Source: Micromonospora musae (GTDB lineage: Bacteria; Actinomycetota; Actinomycetes; Mycobacteriales; Micromonosporaceae). Taken from it: 64,000 bases of DNA. The stretch's first letter is position 1, and each line of letters begins with the position of its first letter. The position numbers and the translations under genes were made by a program. The notes below the pieces were generated by a model. That model was given only the letters and a program-made list of their open reading frames with translations, was not told the DNA's origin and ran no database searches. Of the stretch, positions 1 to 7,427 are shown in pieces. Location of the stretch: contig NZ_RAZT01000016.1 in NCBI RefSeq assembly GCF_003626635.1, positions 62,001 to 126,000 on the forward strand, read 5' to 3'.

Positions 1-680
1 CGACCCTGCTGGCCCCGTACGTCCTGCTCGTGGTGATCGAGTCGGGCATCTGGCCGAACGCCCCCGGCCCGTACCGGGAGTTCGGTCTCTACTTCGGCGC
101 CTGGATGCTGGGCTTCGCGCACCACGCGGGCATGCTGCGCCGGCTCGCCAACCGGGTGCTGGTCCCGGCGGTGCTGGTGCTCGTCGCGGCGGGCGGCGCG
201 TGGATCCTCACGCATCCCGGCCCACGCGGCTACGACCTCAACGACATCCACCTCGGCAACGCCCTCTGGTCGACGGCGTTCATCCTGGTCGTGCTCGGCC
301 GGGGACCGGCCGGCGCGGCCTGGGTCGATCGCAGCGCCCTCTTCGGGCGGGTGGTCACCGTGCTGAACCGGCGGGCCCTGACGATCTACCTCTGGCACAT
401 GCCGTTCGTGGTGGCGATCACCCCGCTCTTCGACCCACTGGGCTGGACGCACGAGGACCCGCGTGGGCTGGCGATCCGGGTGGTGCTGGTCTTCGCCCTG
501 GTCGGCGTGGTGACGCTCGCCGTGGGATGGGTGGAGGACCTCGCGGCGCAGCGGCGGCCGGAGCTGATCCCCGGCGGCCGGCGACGGACGAGGCCCGTCG
601 GTCCGCCCACGTCGACCGGCCACCAGGTGCCCGCGCAGCGGGCCGCCCCGGAGGCGGAGGTCACCGCTGGGCGACCCTGA
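1..680 (+). CDS. Acyltransferase family 3 membrane protein, C-terminal part
   Basis: The reading frame is already open at the left edge (first full codon at base 3) and ends at the TGA at 678-680, so the N-terminus lies outside the window. About 225 residues remain. They form several hydrophobic segments separated by short loops. The sequence LTIYLWHMPF near the end is the late-helix motif common in integral membrane acyltransferases of the OafA/acyltransferase-3 type, which move acyl groups onto sugars or other extracytoplasmic acceptors. The last 40 residues are a polar Arg/Pro-rich cytoplasmic tail. The substrate cannot be inferred. Its 3' end overlaps the 3' end of the convergent lipoprotein gene by 20 bp. 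Confidence 0.75.
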   Translation, partial: TLLAPYVLLVVIESGIWPNAPGPYREFGLYFGAWMLGFAHHAGMLRRLANRVLVPAVLVLVAAGGAWILTHPGPRGYDLNDIHLGNALWSTAFILVVLGRGPAGAAWVDRSALFGRVVTVLNRRALTIYLWHMPFVVAITPLFDPLGWTHEDPRGLAIRVVLVFALVGVVTLAVGWVEDLAAQRRPELIPGGRRRTRPVGPPTSTGHQVPAQRAAPEAEVTAGRP

Positions 681-1488
681 GGTCGCCGCTGTCGGCGCTC
701 ACCGCGAGGACCAGCTTGGCGGCCGGGTCGTCGGCGACGGCGACGTGCTCGTCTCCCGAGTTGCCGTTGGCCCGGACCCGGTACGGGCCGGGCGGAACGA
801 CGAGGTCGACGTCACCGCTGTTCGCGTGCGCCCGGACCGAGGCGGCCTTGTCCAGCTCGATCCGTACGTTGCCGGATTTGGCCTCGGCGTCCACCTCGCC
901 CTGCAGCCGCCGGGCGGAGATGTCGCCGGAGGAGGCGCGCAGCGTGACCGGACCGGTGGCCTCGGACACCTCGATGTTGCCGGAGCTGGCCTCCAGCCGT
1001 ACCGGACCACTGGCGCCGGTGAGCTGGACGTCCCCCGAGTGGACCTGCAGCTCCACCGCGCCGACCCGGATCAGCTCGACGTCGCCCGAGTTGCTCTCGC
1101 CCCGCACCGCGACACCCTCGGGGGCGGTCACCTCGTACGACACGCTGCACCGGGACCCGCAGTCGGTGTCCAGCACCAACTCGCTGCCCTTGATCTCGTA
1201 CTTCGCCCGCGGCTCGGCGCCCTGGTAGCGGACCACCCGCTTGATCCGCACCTCGGTGGCGGTGCCGGTGGCCCGGACGATCACGTCACCCGAGCCGGGC
1301 AGCACCCGGATCGTGGTGATCCGGGCGGACTCGGTGTTGTCGAAGTCCAGGCGCCGGTAGGAGAGGTTGTCGCACCCGGTGAGCAGGATGAGCGCGGTGA
1401 CGGCACCGAACGCGACCGGTGCCACGGCACGGCGGCGGAGCAGAGCGGCACCGGAGGAGGCGGTGCCGACGGGGCGCTGAGCGGTCAT
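661..1488 (-). CDS. DUF4097-type beta-repeat lipoprotein
   Basis: 275 aa from the ATG at 1488. The N-terminus has a basic stretch (LLRRR), a hydrophobic segment, and a lipobox LTGC with the lipidated Cys at residue 39, so it should be anchored on the outer face of the cytoplasmic membrane. The C-terminal half carries many short repeats ending in SGD or SGN (NSGDVEL, SSGNIEV, SSGDISA, NSGDVDL), the pattern of DUF4097 / putative adhesin proteins that fold as a right-handed beta-solenoid. The molecular function of the family is unclear. In-frame extension upstream of 1488 runs antisense into recO, so the ATG before the lipobox is preferred. It is divergent from recO. Confidence 0.8.
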   Translation of the reverse strand: MTAQRPVGTASSGAALLRRRAVAPVAFGAVTALILLTGCDNLSYRRLDFDNTESARITTIRVLPGSGDVIVRATGTATEVRIKRVVRYQGAEPRAKYEIKGSELVLDTDCGSRCSVSYEVTAPEGVAVRGESNSGDVELIRVGAVELQVHSGDVQLTGASGPVRLEASSGNIEVSEATGPVTLRASSGDISARRLQGEVDAEAKSGNVRIELDKAASVRAHANSGDVDLVVPPGPYRVRANGNSGDEHVAVADDPAAKLVLAVSADSGDLRVAQR

Positions 1489-1590
1489 GGCGAGAACGCT
1501 ACGGCCGGCACCGCCCCAGACACATCCGGGTTCCGCCGCCGCCGGACCCCGAAGGAACCCTGATTTCGTACCCCGAGGGAGAATGGTCCG

Positions 1591-2391
1591 ATGACCGGGT
1601 ACCGCCGACAGCTCTACCGCGACGACGCGGTGGTACTGCGGGTGCAGAAGCTCGGCGAGTCTGATCGGATCATCACGCTGCTCACCCGACGGCACGGCCG
1701 GATCCGTGCGGTGGCCCGGGGCGTGCGGCGCACCACCAGCAAGTTCGGTGCCCGGTTGGAGCCGTTCGGGCACGTGGACCTCCAGCTCGCCGGGGACCCG
1801 AAGGGCAACCAGGGCAGCTCGCTGCACACGGTGAGCCAGGTCGAGGGGATCGACCTCTACGGCAAGCGGTTCCTCGGCGACTACCCGCGCTACACCGCGG
1901 CCAGCGCCGTCGCCGAGACGGCCGAACGGCTCACCCCGGTCGAGCGGGAGCCGTCGCTGCGGCTGTTCCAGCTCACCCTCGGCGCGGTGCGTGCGCTCGC
2001 CGAGGGCAGCCACGCCACCACCCTCGTGCTCGACGCGTACCTGCTGCGGGGGATGGCCCTGGCGGGCTGGGCGCCGGCGTTGATGGCGTGCGCGGTCTGT
2101 GGCACGCCCGGGCGGCACCGGGCCTTCTCCGTACCGGCCGGCGGTGTGGTGTGCCCGGACTGCCGACCACCCGGCGCGGCCCATCCGGCGCCGGCCACCA
2201 TCGAGCTGATGTTCGCGCTGAGTAGCGGTGACTGGCGGATCGCCGACGCCGCGGAGGCCGGCGTACGACGCGAGTGCAGCGGGCTGGTCGCGGCTCACCT
2301 GCAGTGGCACCTGGAACGCGCGCTACGCTCGCTTCCGCTGGTAGACCGGGGCGTTTCGACGCCCGGCGCCGATGGCGTGAACAGGGAGTAA
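1591..2391 (+). CDS. recO: DNA repair protein RecO
   Basis: 266 aa, the usual RecO length. RecO anneals single strands and, with RecR, helps load RecA at gaps in the RecF pathway. Residues 1-80 form the OB-fold (YRDDAVVLRVQKLGESDRII and HGRIRAVARGVRR are typical). The helical C-terminal part contains a four-Cys zinc finger, C167-x2-C170 and C188-x2-C191. The ATG follows a GAGGGAG ribosome site. Only 3 bp separate it from uppS. The recO-uppS pair is conserved in actinobacteria (in Mycobacterium tuberculosis Rv2362c-Rv2361c). Confidence 0.95.
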   Translation: MTGYRRQLYRDDAVVLRVQKLGESDRIITLLTRRHGRIRAVARGVRRTTSKFGARLEPFGHVDLQLAGDPKGNQGSSLHTVSQVEGIDLYGKRFLGDYPRYTAASAVAETAERLTPVEREPSLRLFQLTLGAVRALAEGSHATTLVLDAYLLRGMALAGWAPALMACAVCGTPGRHRAFSVPAGGVVCPDCRPPGAAHPAPATIELMFALSSGDWRIADAAEAGVRRECSGLVAAHLQWHLERALRSLPLVDRGVSTPGADGVNRE

Positions 2392-2394
2392 CGA

Positions 2395-3213
2395 GTGATC
2401 CGATCAATGAGGGCCGGCCGGCGGCAGCCGGTGCCACCCACGCCGCACCCGTCCGGTGCCCGTCCGCCGGCACTGCCGGCCGACGCGGTGCCTCGGCACG
2501 TCGCAGTGGTGATGGACGGCAACGGTCGGTGGGCCAAGGAGCGTGGGCTGCCCCGCACCAAGGGCCACGAAGCCGGGGAGTTCTCCCTCTTCGACACGAT
2601 CGAGGGCGCCATCGAGATGGGCATCCCCTACCTGTCGGCGTACGCCTTCTCCACCGAGAACTGGCGGCGCTCGCCGGACGAGGTCCGCTTCCTGATGGGC
2701 TTCAACCGCGACGTGATCCGCCGCCGCCGTGACCAGCTGGTCGACCTCGGCGTACGGGTGGTCTGGTCGGGTCGGGCGGGGCGGCTCTGGAAGAGCGTCA
2801 TCTCGGAGCTGCAGACCGCCGAGGAGATGTCCCGCGGCAACTCGACGCTCACCCTCCAGTTCTGCGTGAACTACGGCGGTCAGGCGGAGATCGCCGACGC
2901 GGCGGCGGCGATCGCCCGCGAGGTGGCCGCCGGCCGGCTCGACCCGGCCAAGGTCAACGAGAAGACCGTCGCGAAGTACCTCTACCACCCCGAGGTCCCC
3001 GAGGTGGATCTCTTCCTGCGCCCGTCCGGGGAGCAGCGGACCTCCAACTTCATGCTCTGGCAGAGCGCGTACGCCGAGCTGATCTACCTCGACACGCTCT
3101 GGCCGGACTTCGACCGCCGGCACCTCTGGTACGCCTGTGAGCTCTACGCGCAGCGCGACCGGCGCTTCGGCGGAGCCCTGCCCAACCCGGTCGCCCCGCC
3201 GACCCAGGGCTGA
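2395..3213 (+). CDS. uppS: Isoprenyl transferase (Z-polyprenyl diphosphate synthase, UppS family)
   Basis: 272 aa, GTG start 3 bp after the recO stop. It condenses isopentenyl diphosphate in cis onto an allylic diphosphate to make the long-chain prenyl diphosphate used as cell-wall lipid carrier. Diagnostic residues: VVMDGNGRWAKERG with catalytic Asp41, Asn43 and Arg45; LRPSGEQRTSNF with Arg209 and Arg215, which bind diphosphate; and SAYAELIYLDTLWPDF with Glu228, involved in Mg2+ binding. A Pro-rich extension of about 33 residues precedes the core, as is common in actinobacterial members. Chain length (C50 or C55) cannot be read from the sequence. A GC-rich hairpin follows. Confidence 0.94.
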   Translation: MIRSMRAGRRQPVPPTPHPSGARPPALPADAVPRHVAVVMDGNGRWAKERGLPRTKGHEAGEFSLFDTIEGAIEMGIPYLSAYAFSTENWRRSPDEVRFLMGFNRDVIRRRRDQLVDLGVRVVWSGRAGRLWKSVISELQTAEEMSRGNSTLTLQFCVNYGGQAEIADAAAAIAREVAAGRLDPAKVNEKTVAKYLYHPEVPEVDLFLRPSGEQRTSNFMLWQSAYAELIYLDTLWPDFDRRHLWYACELYAQRDRRFGGALPNPVAPPTQG

Positions 3214-3224
3214 AACCGGCGTTC

Positions 3225-3258
3225 GCGGTGGTCCGCCCGTTGCCGGGCGGGCCGCCGC
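3225..3258 (+). terminator. Hairpin after uppS
   Basis: GC-rich inverted repeat with 15-nt arms (3225-3239 and 3244-3258), a TTGC loop and two G-T type mismatches, starting 11 bp after the uppS stop. There is no clear T-run, as is usual in high-GC actinomycetes. Confidence 0.5.
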
Positions 3259-3325
3259 CCAGGCTTACCGTGCCGTCACCCTGGGTATCTGTTCTCCCAG
3301 GAGCCACTGACGGAGGTGAACCCAC

Positions 3326-3511
3326 ATGATTCAGAAGCGCATCGTCCAGTGGGCGCTGATGGCGATCGCCGTTCCGGTGGCGGCGGCCGGCGCACGCCGG
3401 CTCAGCCGCACGATCGAGGCCCGTCGCGGCCCCTCCGGAGTCAGCCGCCTGCTCGCCAAGGGCGCGGATCGCCTCCGCCCGCAGAAGGCCAAGCGGCACG
3501 CCTTCTGGTGA
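3326..3511 (+). CDS. Small basic protein with one hydrophobic segment
   Basis: 61 aa, ATG preceded by a good ribosome site (GGAGGTG, 7 bp spacing). Residues about 8-21 (WALMAIAVPVAAAGA) can form a single membrane-associated helix. The rest is strongly basic (RRLSRTIEARR, KAKRHAF). I do not recognise a family. Coding bias and ribosome site support a real gene. Its last 17 bases, including the stop codon region, are tandemly duplicated immediately downstream. Confidence 0.6.
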   Translation: MIQKRIVQWALMAIAVPVAAAGARRLSRTIEARRGPSGVSRLLAKGADRLRPQKAKRHAFW

Positions 3512-3560
3512 GCCCGACCTTCTGGTGAGCCCGACCGGTCCGCCGCGCGCCGGTCGGGCT
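3503..3560 (+). terminator. Short tandem duplication and hairpin
   Basis: The segment CTTCTGGTGAGCCCGAC is directly duplicated at the end of the preceding small gene, so the stop codon exists twice. The second copy leads into an 11-bp perfect inverted repeat (AGCCCGACCGG at 3528-3538 and its complement at 3550-3560), probably the transcription terminator. Confidence 0.5.
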
Positions 3561-3652
3561 GGGTCGTTGCCGGGGTGGTGCGGCCCGGGCGCGCCTAGGA
3601 TCGAGAGGCGCGGGGCGTGTCGCGGGGGTGCGTCCCTGACGCGGGGGTGGTC

Positions 3653-3883
3653 ATGCGGGATCTCCGGTTCGAGATGACGGCCGCGCTGGCGGGCGCGAAC
3701 CTGGTCGACGCCGCGCAGCGGGAACGGGTCGCGGACGTCTGCGCCGACGTGGCCGAGCGGTACTGCGCCGAACTCGGTCACACCGCCGCCATCCGGTCCG
3801 GCGAGATCGGTGAGCTGGCCCAGGGCGAGCCGGCCGCCGGATGGGCCCCGACGCCGGCGGAGGAGACCCAGCGCGCCTGGTGA
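3653..3883 (+). CDS. Hypothetical small protein
   Basis: 76 aa from the ATG at 3653; an upstream in-frame start at 3617 would add 12 residues but has no better ribosome site. The sequence looks soluble and partly helical (AGANLVDAAQRERVADVCADVAERYCAEL), with an acidic C-terminal tail. No family is recognised. Third-position GC and absence of low complexity suggest coding, but evidence is thin. A long palindrome follows about 100 bp downstream. Confidence 0.45.
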   Translation: MRDLRFEMTAALAGANLVDAAQRERVADVCADVAERYCAELGHTAAIRSGEIGELAQGEPAAGWAPTPAEETQRAW

Positions 3884-3980
3884 GGACCGGGCCCGCCGTC
3901 GCCCCGGCCCGTCCGCGGGCCTGCTGTCGCCAGGCCCCGTCCGCCTGCCGTCCGGCGTGACCGCCACAGGTGTTTCTCGC

Positions 3981-4030
3981 TGAGCCCGATACCTCAGCGG
4001 CATCAATATGCCGCTGAGGTATCAGGCTCA
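3981..4030. repeat. Long near-perfect inverted repeat
   Basis: Two 23-nt arms (3981-4003 and 4008-4030) flank a CAAT loop. Each arm contains ACCTCAGCGGCAT or its complement, with a single mismatch. It lies between the convergent small gene ending at 3883 and gnd ending at 4130, so it could terminate both. Its length and AT-containing arms also resemble interspersed palindromic elements of this family of bacteria. Confidence 0.7.
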
Positions 4031-4129
4031 TCCTGGTCGTCGACGGGCTACCAGCCCTCCGCGACCTCGCGCCGACCGGACGGGGTCCGCGGCCGGCGGC
4101 CGGGACCACCGACGACCGGCCGGCGCGGT

Positions 4130-5572
4130 TCAGGCCTCCACTTCGGAGCGGTCGCCCGCCCAGAGGGTGTGGAACGTTCCCGCCCGGTCGACCCGGTGGT
4201 ACGTGTGCGCACCGAAGTTGTCCCGCAGCCCCTGGATCAGCGCGGCGGGCAGCCGCTCCGCGCGCAGCGCGTCGAAGTACGCCAGCGACGAGGCGAACGC
4301 CGGAACGGGCACCCCGGCCCGGGCGGCCTCCGCCACGATGCGACGCCAACCGGGCACGCCCGCGCTGACCGCCTCGGCGAAGTACGGCGCCACCAGCAGG
4401 GTGGGCAGGTTGGGCTGCTCGTCGTACGCCTCACGGATGCGGTCCAGGAACCGGGCCCGGATGATGCAGCCGCCCCGCCAGATGGTGGCGGTGCCGCCCA
4501 GGTCGATGTTCCAGTCGTACTCCCGGCTGCCCGCGCTGATGTGGTCGAAGCCCTGCGCGTAGGCGACGATCTTCGAGGCGAGCAGCGCCCGGCGGACGTC
4601 CTCGACGAATGCGTCGCGGTCCTCGACCTTCAGCTGCGCGCCGCCGCCGGGGAACGCCCGGCGGGCCGCCTCGCGCTGGTCGGCGTGCCCGGAGAGGGAA
4701 CGCGCGAACGTCGCCTCGGCGATGCCGGTGATCGGGATGCCCAGGTCGAGCGCGCTCTGCACGGTCCACCGCCCGGTGCCCTTCTGCTCCGCCTGGTCGC
4801 GTACGACGTCGACGAACGGGCGGCCGGTGGCGGCGTCGGCGTGCGCCAGCACGTCGCCGGTGATCTCGATGAGGAAGGACTCCAGCTCGCCGCGGTTCCA
4901 CTCCCGGAAGATCTCCGCGAGCTCCGCCGGCTCCGCGCCCAGACCGGCCCGCAGCAGGTCGTACGCCTCGGCGATGAGCTGCATGTCGGCGTACTCGATG
5001 CCGTTGTGCACCATCTTCACGAAGTGGCCGGCGCCTCCCGGGCCGATGTGCCGGCAGCACGGCACCCCGTCGACCTGCGCGGCGATCTTCTCGAAGATCG
5101 GTCCCAGCTTCTGGTACGACTCCGCCGAGCCGCCGGGCATGATGCTCGGCCCGTGCAGGGCACCCTCCTCGCCGCCCGACACGCCGGTGCCGACGAAGTG
5201 CAGCCCGTGCTCGCGCAGCGCCGCCTCCCGGCGTTGGGTGTCCGCGAAGTGCGCGTTGCCGCAGTCCACCACGATGTCGCCCGGCTCCAGCAGCGTGGCC
5301 AGCTCGTCGATCACCGCGTCGGTCGGCGCACCGGCCTTCACCATCACGATCACCGCGCGGGGCCGCTCCAGTGCGGCGACGAAGTCGGCCATCGACTCGG
5401 CGGCCACGAACGTGCCCTCGTCGCCGTGCTCGGCGATCAGGCTCCGGGTGCGCTCCCAGTTGCGGTTGTGCACCGCCACCCGGAACCCGTTGCGCGCCAG
5501 GTTGCGGGCCAGGTTGCGGCCCATAACGGCGAGTCCGGTAACCCCGATCTGCGCCTTCGCCTGCTCGGCCAT
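4130..5572 (-). CDS. gnd: 6-phosphogluconate dehydrogenase, decarboxylating
   Basis: 480 aa, the full length of the long (dimeric) Gnd family. It oxidises 6-phosphogluconate to ribulose 5-phosphate, CO2 and NADPH in the pentose phosphate pathway. Rossmann start IGVTGLAVMGRNLARN; HNRNWERT (residues 35-42) fits NADP+ use; substrate loop GVSGGEEGA (130-138); catalytic HFVKMVHNGIEY with Lys186, Asn190 and Glu193. The C-terminal helical domain is complete. It starts at an ATG and is monocistronic as far as can be seen. Confidence 0.95.
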   Translation of the reverse strand: MAEQAKAQIGVTGLAVMGRNLARNLARNGFRVAVHNRNWERTRSLIAEHGDEGTFVAAESMADFVAALERPRAVIVMVKAGAPTDAVIDELATLLEPGDIVVDCGNAHFADTQRREAALREHGLHFVGTGVSGGEEGALHGPSIMPGGSAESYQKLGPIFEKIAAQVDGVPCCRHIGPGGAGHFVKMVHNGIEYADMQLIAEAYDLLRAGLGAEPAELAEIFREWNRGELESFLIEITGDVLAHADAATGRPFVDVVRDQAEQKGTGRWTVQSALDLGIPITGIAEATFARSLSGHADQREAARRAFPGGGAQLKVEDRDAFVEDVRRALLASKIVAYAQGFDHISAGSREYDWNIDLGGTATIWRGGCIIRARFLDRIREAYDEQPNLPTLLVAPYFAEAVSAGVPGWRRIVAEAARAGVPVPAFASSLAYFDALRAERLPAALIQGLRDNFGAHTYHRVDRAGTFHTLWAGDRSEVEA

Positions 5573-5682
5573 GCGCCGCCACCTCTCACTGTCGCTGTTC
5601 GCGTTTCGAACCTATCGCGACGGACGGCGGCGGGGACCAGTGATCGTGATCCCGTCACGGTGGGTAGCGGGACGGCTTCCGG

Positions 5683-5979
5683 TCAGCCCTCGGCGAGCCG
5701 GGCCTCGATCCGGGCGACCTTCTCGGTCAGCGCGTCGGTCACCCCGGGGCGGACGTCGGCCTTGAGCACCACGCTGACCCGTGGCGCCTGTTGCGCGACC
5801 ACGTCGACGGCCCGCTTCACCACCGCCATGACCTCGTCCCACTCGCCCTCGATCGTGGTGAACATGGCGTCGGTCCGGTTGGGCAGGCCGGACTCGCGGA
5901 CCACCCGGACGGCCTCGGCGACGAGGTCGCCCACGGAGTCACCGGCCCCGAGCGGGGTGATCGAGAACGCGATCAGCAT
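5683..5979 (-). CDS. MTH1187/YkoF-type thiamine-binding protein
   Basis: 98 aa, starting MLIAFSITPLGAGDSVGDLV, typical of the MTH1187 family (formerly DUF77), a small ferredoxin-like fold that oligomerises. Family members, and the two-domain YkoF of Bacillus, bind thiamine or its pyrimidine precursor. Further markers are TDAMFTTIEGEWDEVM and the VSVVLKADVRPG strand. It lies next to a Yko-type ECF uptake system on the same strand, separated only by a small opposite-strand gene. That supports a thiamine role in this genome. Whether it shares the riboswitch-led transcript is not shown. Confidence 0.82.
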   Translation of the reverse strand: MLIAFSITPLGAGDSVGDLVAEAVRVVRESGLPNRTDAMFTTIEGEWDEVMAVVKRAVDVVAQQAPRVSVVLKADVRPGVTDALTEKVARIEARLAEG

Positions 5980-6288
5980 GGGGCGATCGTAATTCGGGTG
6001 CGCGTACGCGGGCCGGTGACTACGCTCACCTCATGCGCTGATGACGCCCCAGCTCCGAGCCGGCCCGCTGCCCGTGCGCGCGGTCCGTGCGCTCCCGGGC
6101 GTTCGCATCTCCTCCCGCCGCCTTCGCGGTGTCGGGCGTGGCCGATCCCGGGACCAGTCCCAGCCCGTTCCGACCGTGGCTCACTCCAGCCCGGTCCCCG
6201 CCCAGCCGTGACCGGCCGGGGCGGTGCGGCGCCGCGATCCTCGGCGTCGGCACCTCCCGCCCGGCCGGACGCGGAGAAGGAGGCCCGG
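5980..6288. other. Intergenic region, 309 bp
   Basis: Divergent gap between the thiamine-binding protein and a small plus-strand gene. GC-rich; apart from a possible ribosome site (GAGAAGGAGG) just before 6289 I see no conserved element, RNA gene or convincing reading frame. Confidence 0.4.
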
Positions 6289-6543
6289 ATGCCTGCCAAG
6301 CGCACCGCGAAGAAGTCCCGTACGACCCGTCCCGCCCCGAGCGTCGAAGCCCTGACGCCTGTCGACCTCGACCGGCTGTCGGTCACGCCCGCCGTGCCAC
6401 CGCTGCCCGACGGTCTGGCCGAGCCGGTGTCGCGTACGGCGTCACCGAAGGCCGGTCCCCCGGTCGTACCGGGCCGTTCGGGGTCGGGCCGCGGCAGCCA
6501 GCGGGCCGGCCAGCCCCGCCGGTACGCCTTCCGCCGCAGCTGA
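6289..6543 (+). CDS. Small basic, disordered hypothetical protein
   Basis: 84 aa. The ATG at 6289 follows GGAGAAGGAGG with suitable spacing, which fixes the start. The N-terminus is Lys/Arg-rich (MPAKRTAKKSRTTRP), then comes a Pro/Val-rich middle (TPVDLDRLSVTPAVPPLPDG) and an Arg-rich end (GQPRRYAFRRS). The composition suggests a disordered, possibly nucleic-acid-binding protein. No family is recognised. It sits between the thiamine-binding gene and the ECF operon, both on the opposite strand. Confidence 0.5.
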   Translation: MPAKRTAKKSRTTRPAPSVEALTPVDLDRLSVTPAVPPLPDGLAEPVSRTASPKAGPPVVPGRSGSGRGSQRAGQPRRYAFRRS

Positions 6544-6626
6544 CCGGTCCCGGGTGCGGTCCACCGTCGCGGCGGTGGGCCGTACCCGCCCGTACCGGGC
6601 CGGGGCCAGCGCGCCGGGCGGCCCGG

Positions 6627-7427
6627 TCAGCCGATCAGCGGGCGGAACGTCCCGAGCACGATGCTGGTGGTGAGCGCGGCCGCGGCCACCGCCACCGCAC
6701 CGGCCACGAGCAGCGCGTCGACGGCGGTGAACCGCTGCCGTCGGGCGACGGTGCGCGCGATGCCGGCGTCGAATCCCCGGGCGTCCATCGCGACCGCGAG
6801 CCGGGTGCCGCGCCGGATCGCCCCGACCAGCAGGGCGAACGCGGTCGAGACGAAGAGCCGCAGCTTCGCCACCGGGTTGCGTCCCGCGTCCACTCCGCGG
6901 GCCCGGCGGGCCATGCTGATCGCCTGCCACTCCTGCCCGAGCAGCGGCACGAGGCGGAACGCGGCGAGTGCGCCGATGGCGAACCGCGCCGGTGCCTTCG
7001 CGTTCTGGACCAGGGCGTCGGCCAGGTCGGTGGGGTCGGTGGTGGCGAACACGATCACGCCGGGCAGCGCCACCGCGAACATCCGCAGCACCAGGCCGAG
7101 CGCGGTCAGCAGCACACCCGAGGTGACCACGACCGGGCCGGCCTCGACCAGCAGCTGGCCCGAGCGCTCGGCCGCGAAGAGGACCAGGGTGACCACGATG
7201 CCGACCGCGCTCACCAGCAGCGGCCAGGCCCGCCGGGCGAGCACCCGGTAGCGGACCCCGAAGAGCGGCAGCACCGCCAGTTCGACGGCGATGGCGATCG
7301 CCGGGGCCACCGGGTCGAGCGTGGCGACCAGGACGAAGGAGAAGAGCAGGGCAGCGAGGAGCTTCGCGACCGGGTTGCGTCGGGCCAGCGGCGCTCCGGG
7401 GGCGGCGACCGGTTCGAGGCTGATCAC
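6627..7427 (-). CDS. ECF transporter membrane component T (YkoC/EcfT type)
   Basis: 266 aa with 5-6 predicted membrane helices, CbiQ/EcfT family. This subunit couples ATP hydrolysis in the EcfA ATPase to the substrate-binding S component. Two Ala-Arg-Gly coupling motifs are visible, RRARGVDAG and MDARGFDAG, which contact the ATPase. The start codon overlaps the end of the ATPase gene by 4 bp (ATGA type), giving translational coupling. With the YkoE-like S component and the upstream TPP riboswitch the assembly matches the YkoEDC thiamine/HMP uptake system. Confidence 0.88.
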   Translation of the reverse strand: MISLEPVAAPGAPLARRNPVAKLLAALLFSFVLVATLDPVAPAIAIAVELAVLPLFGVRYRVLARRAWPLLVSAVGIVVTLVLFAAERSGQLLVEAGPVVVTSGVLLTALGLVLRMFAVALPGVIVFATTDPTDLADALVQNAKAPARFAIGALAAFRLVPLLGQEWQAISMARRARGVDAGRNPVAKLRLFVSTAFALLVGAIRRGTRLAVAMDARGFDAGIARTVARRQRFTAVDALLVAGAVAVAAAALTTSIVLGTFRPLIG

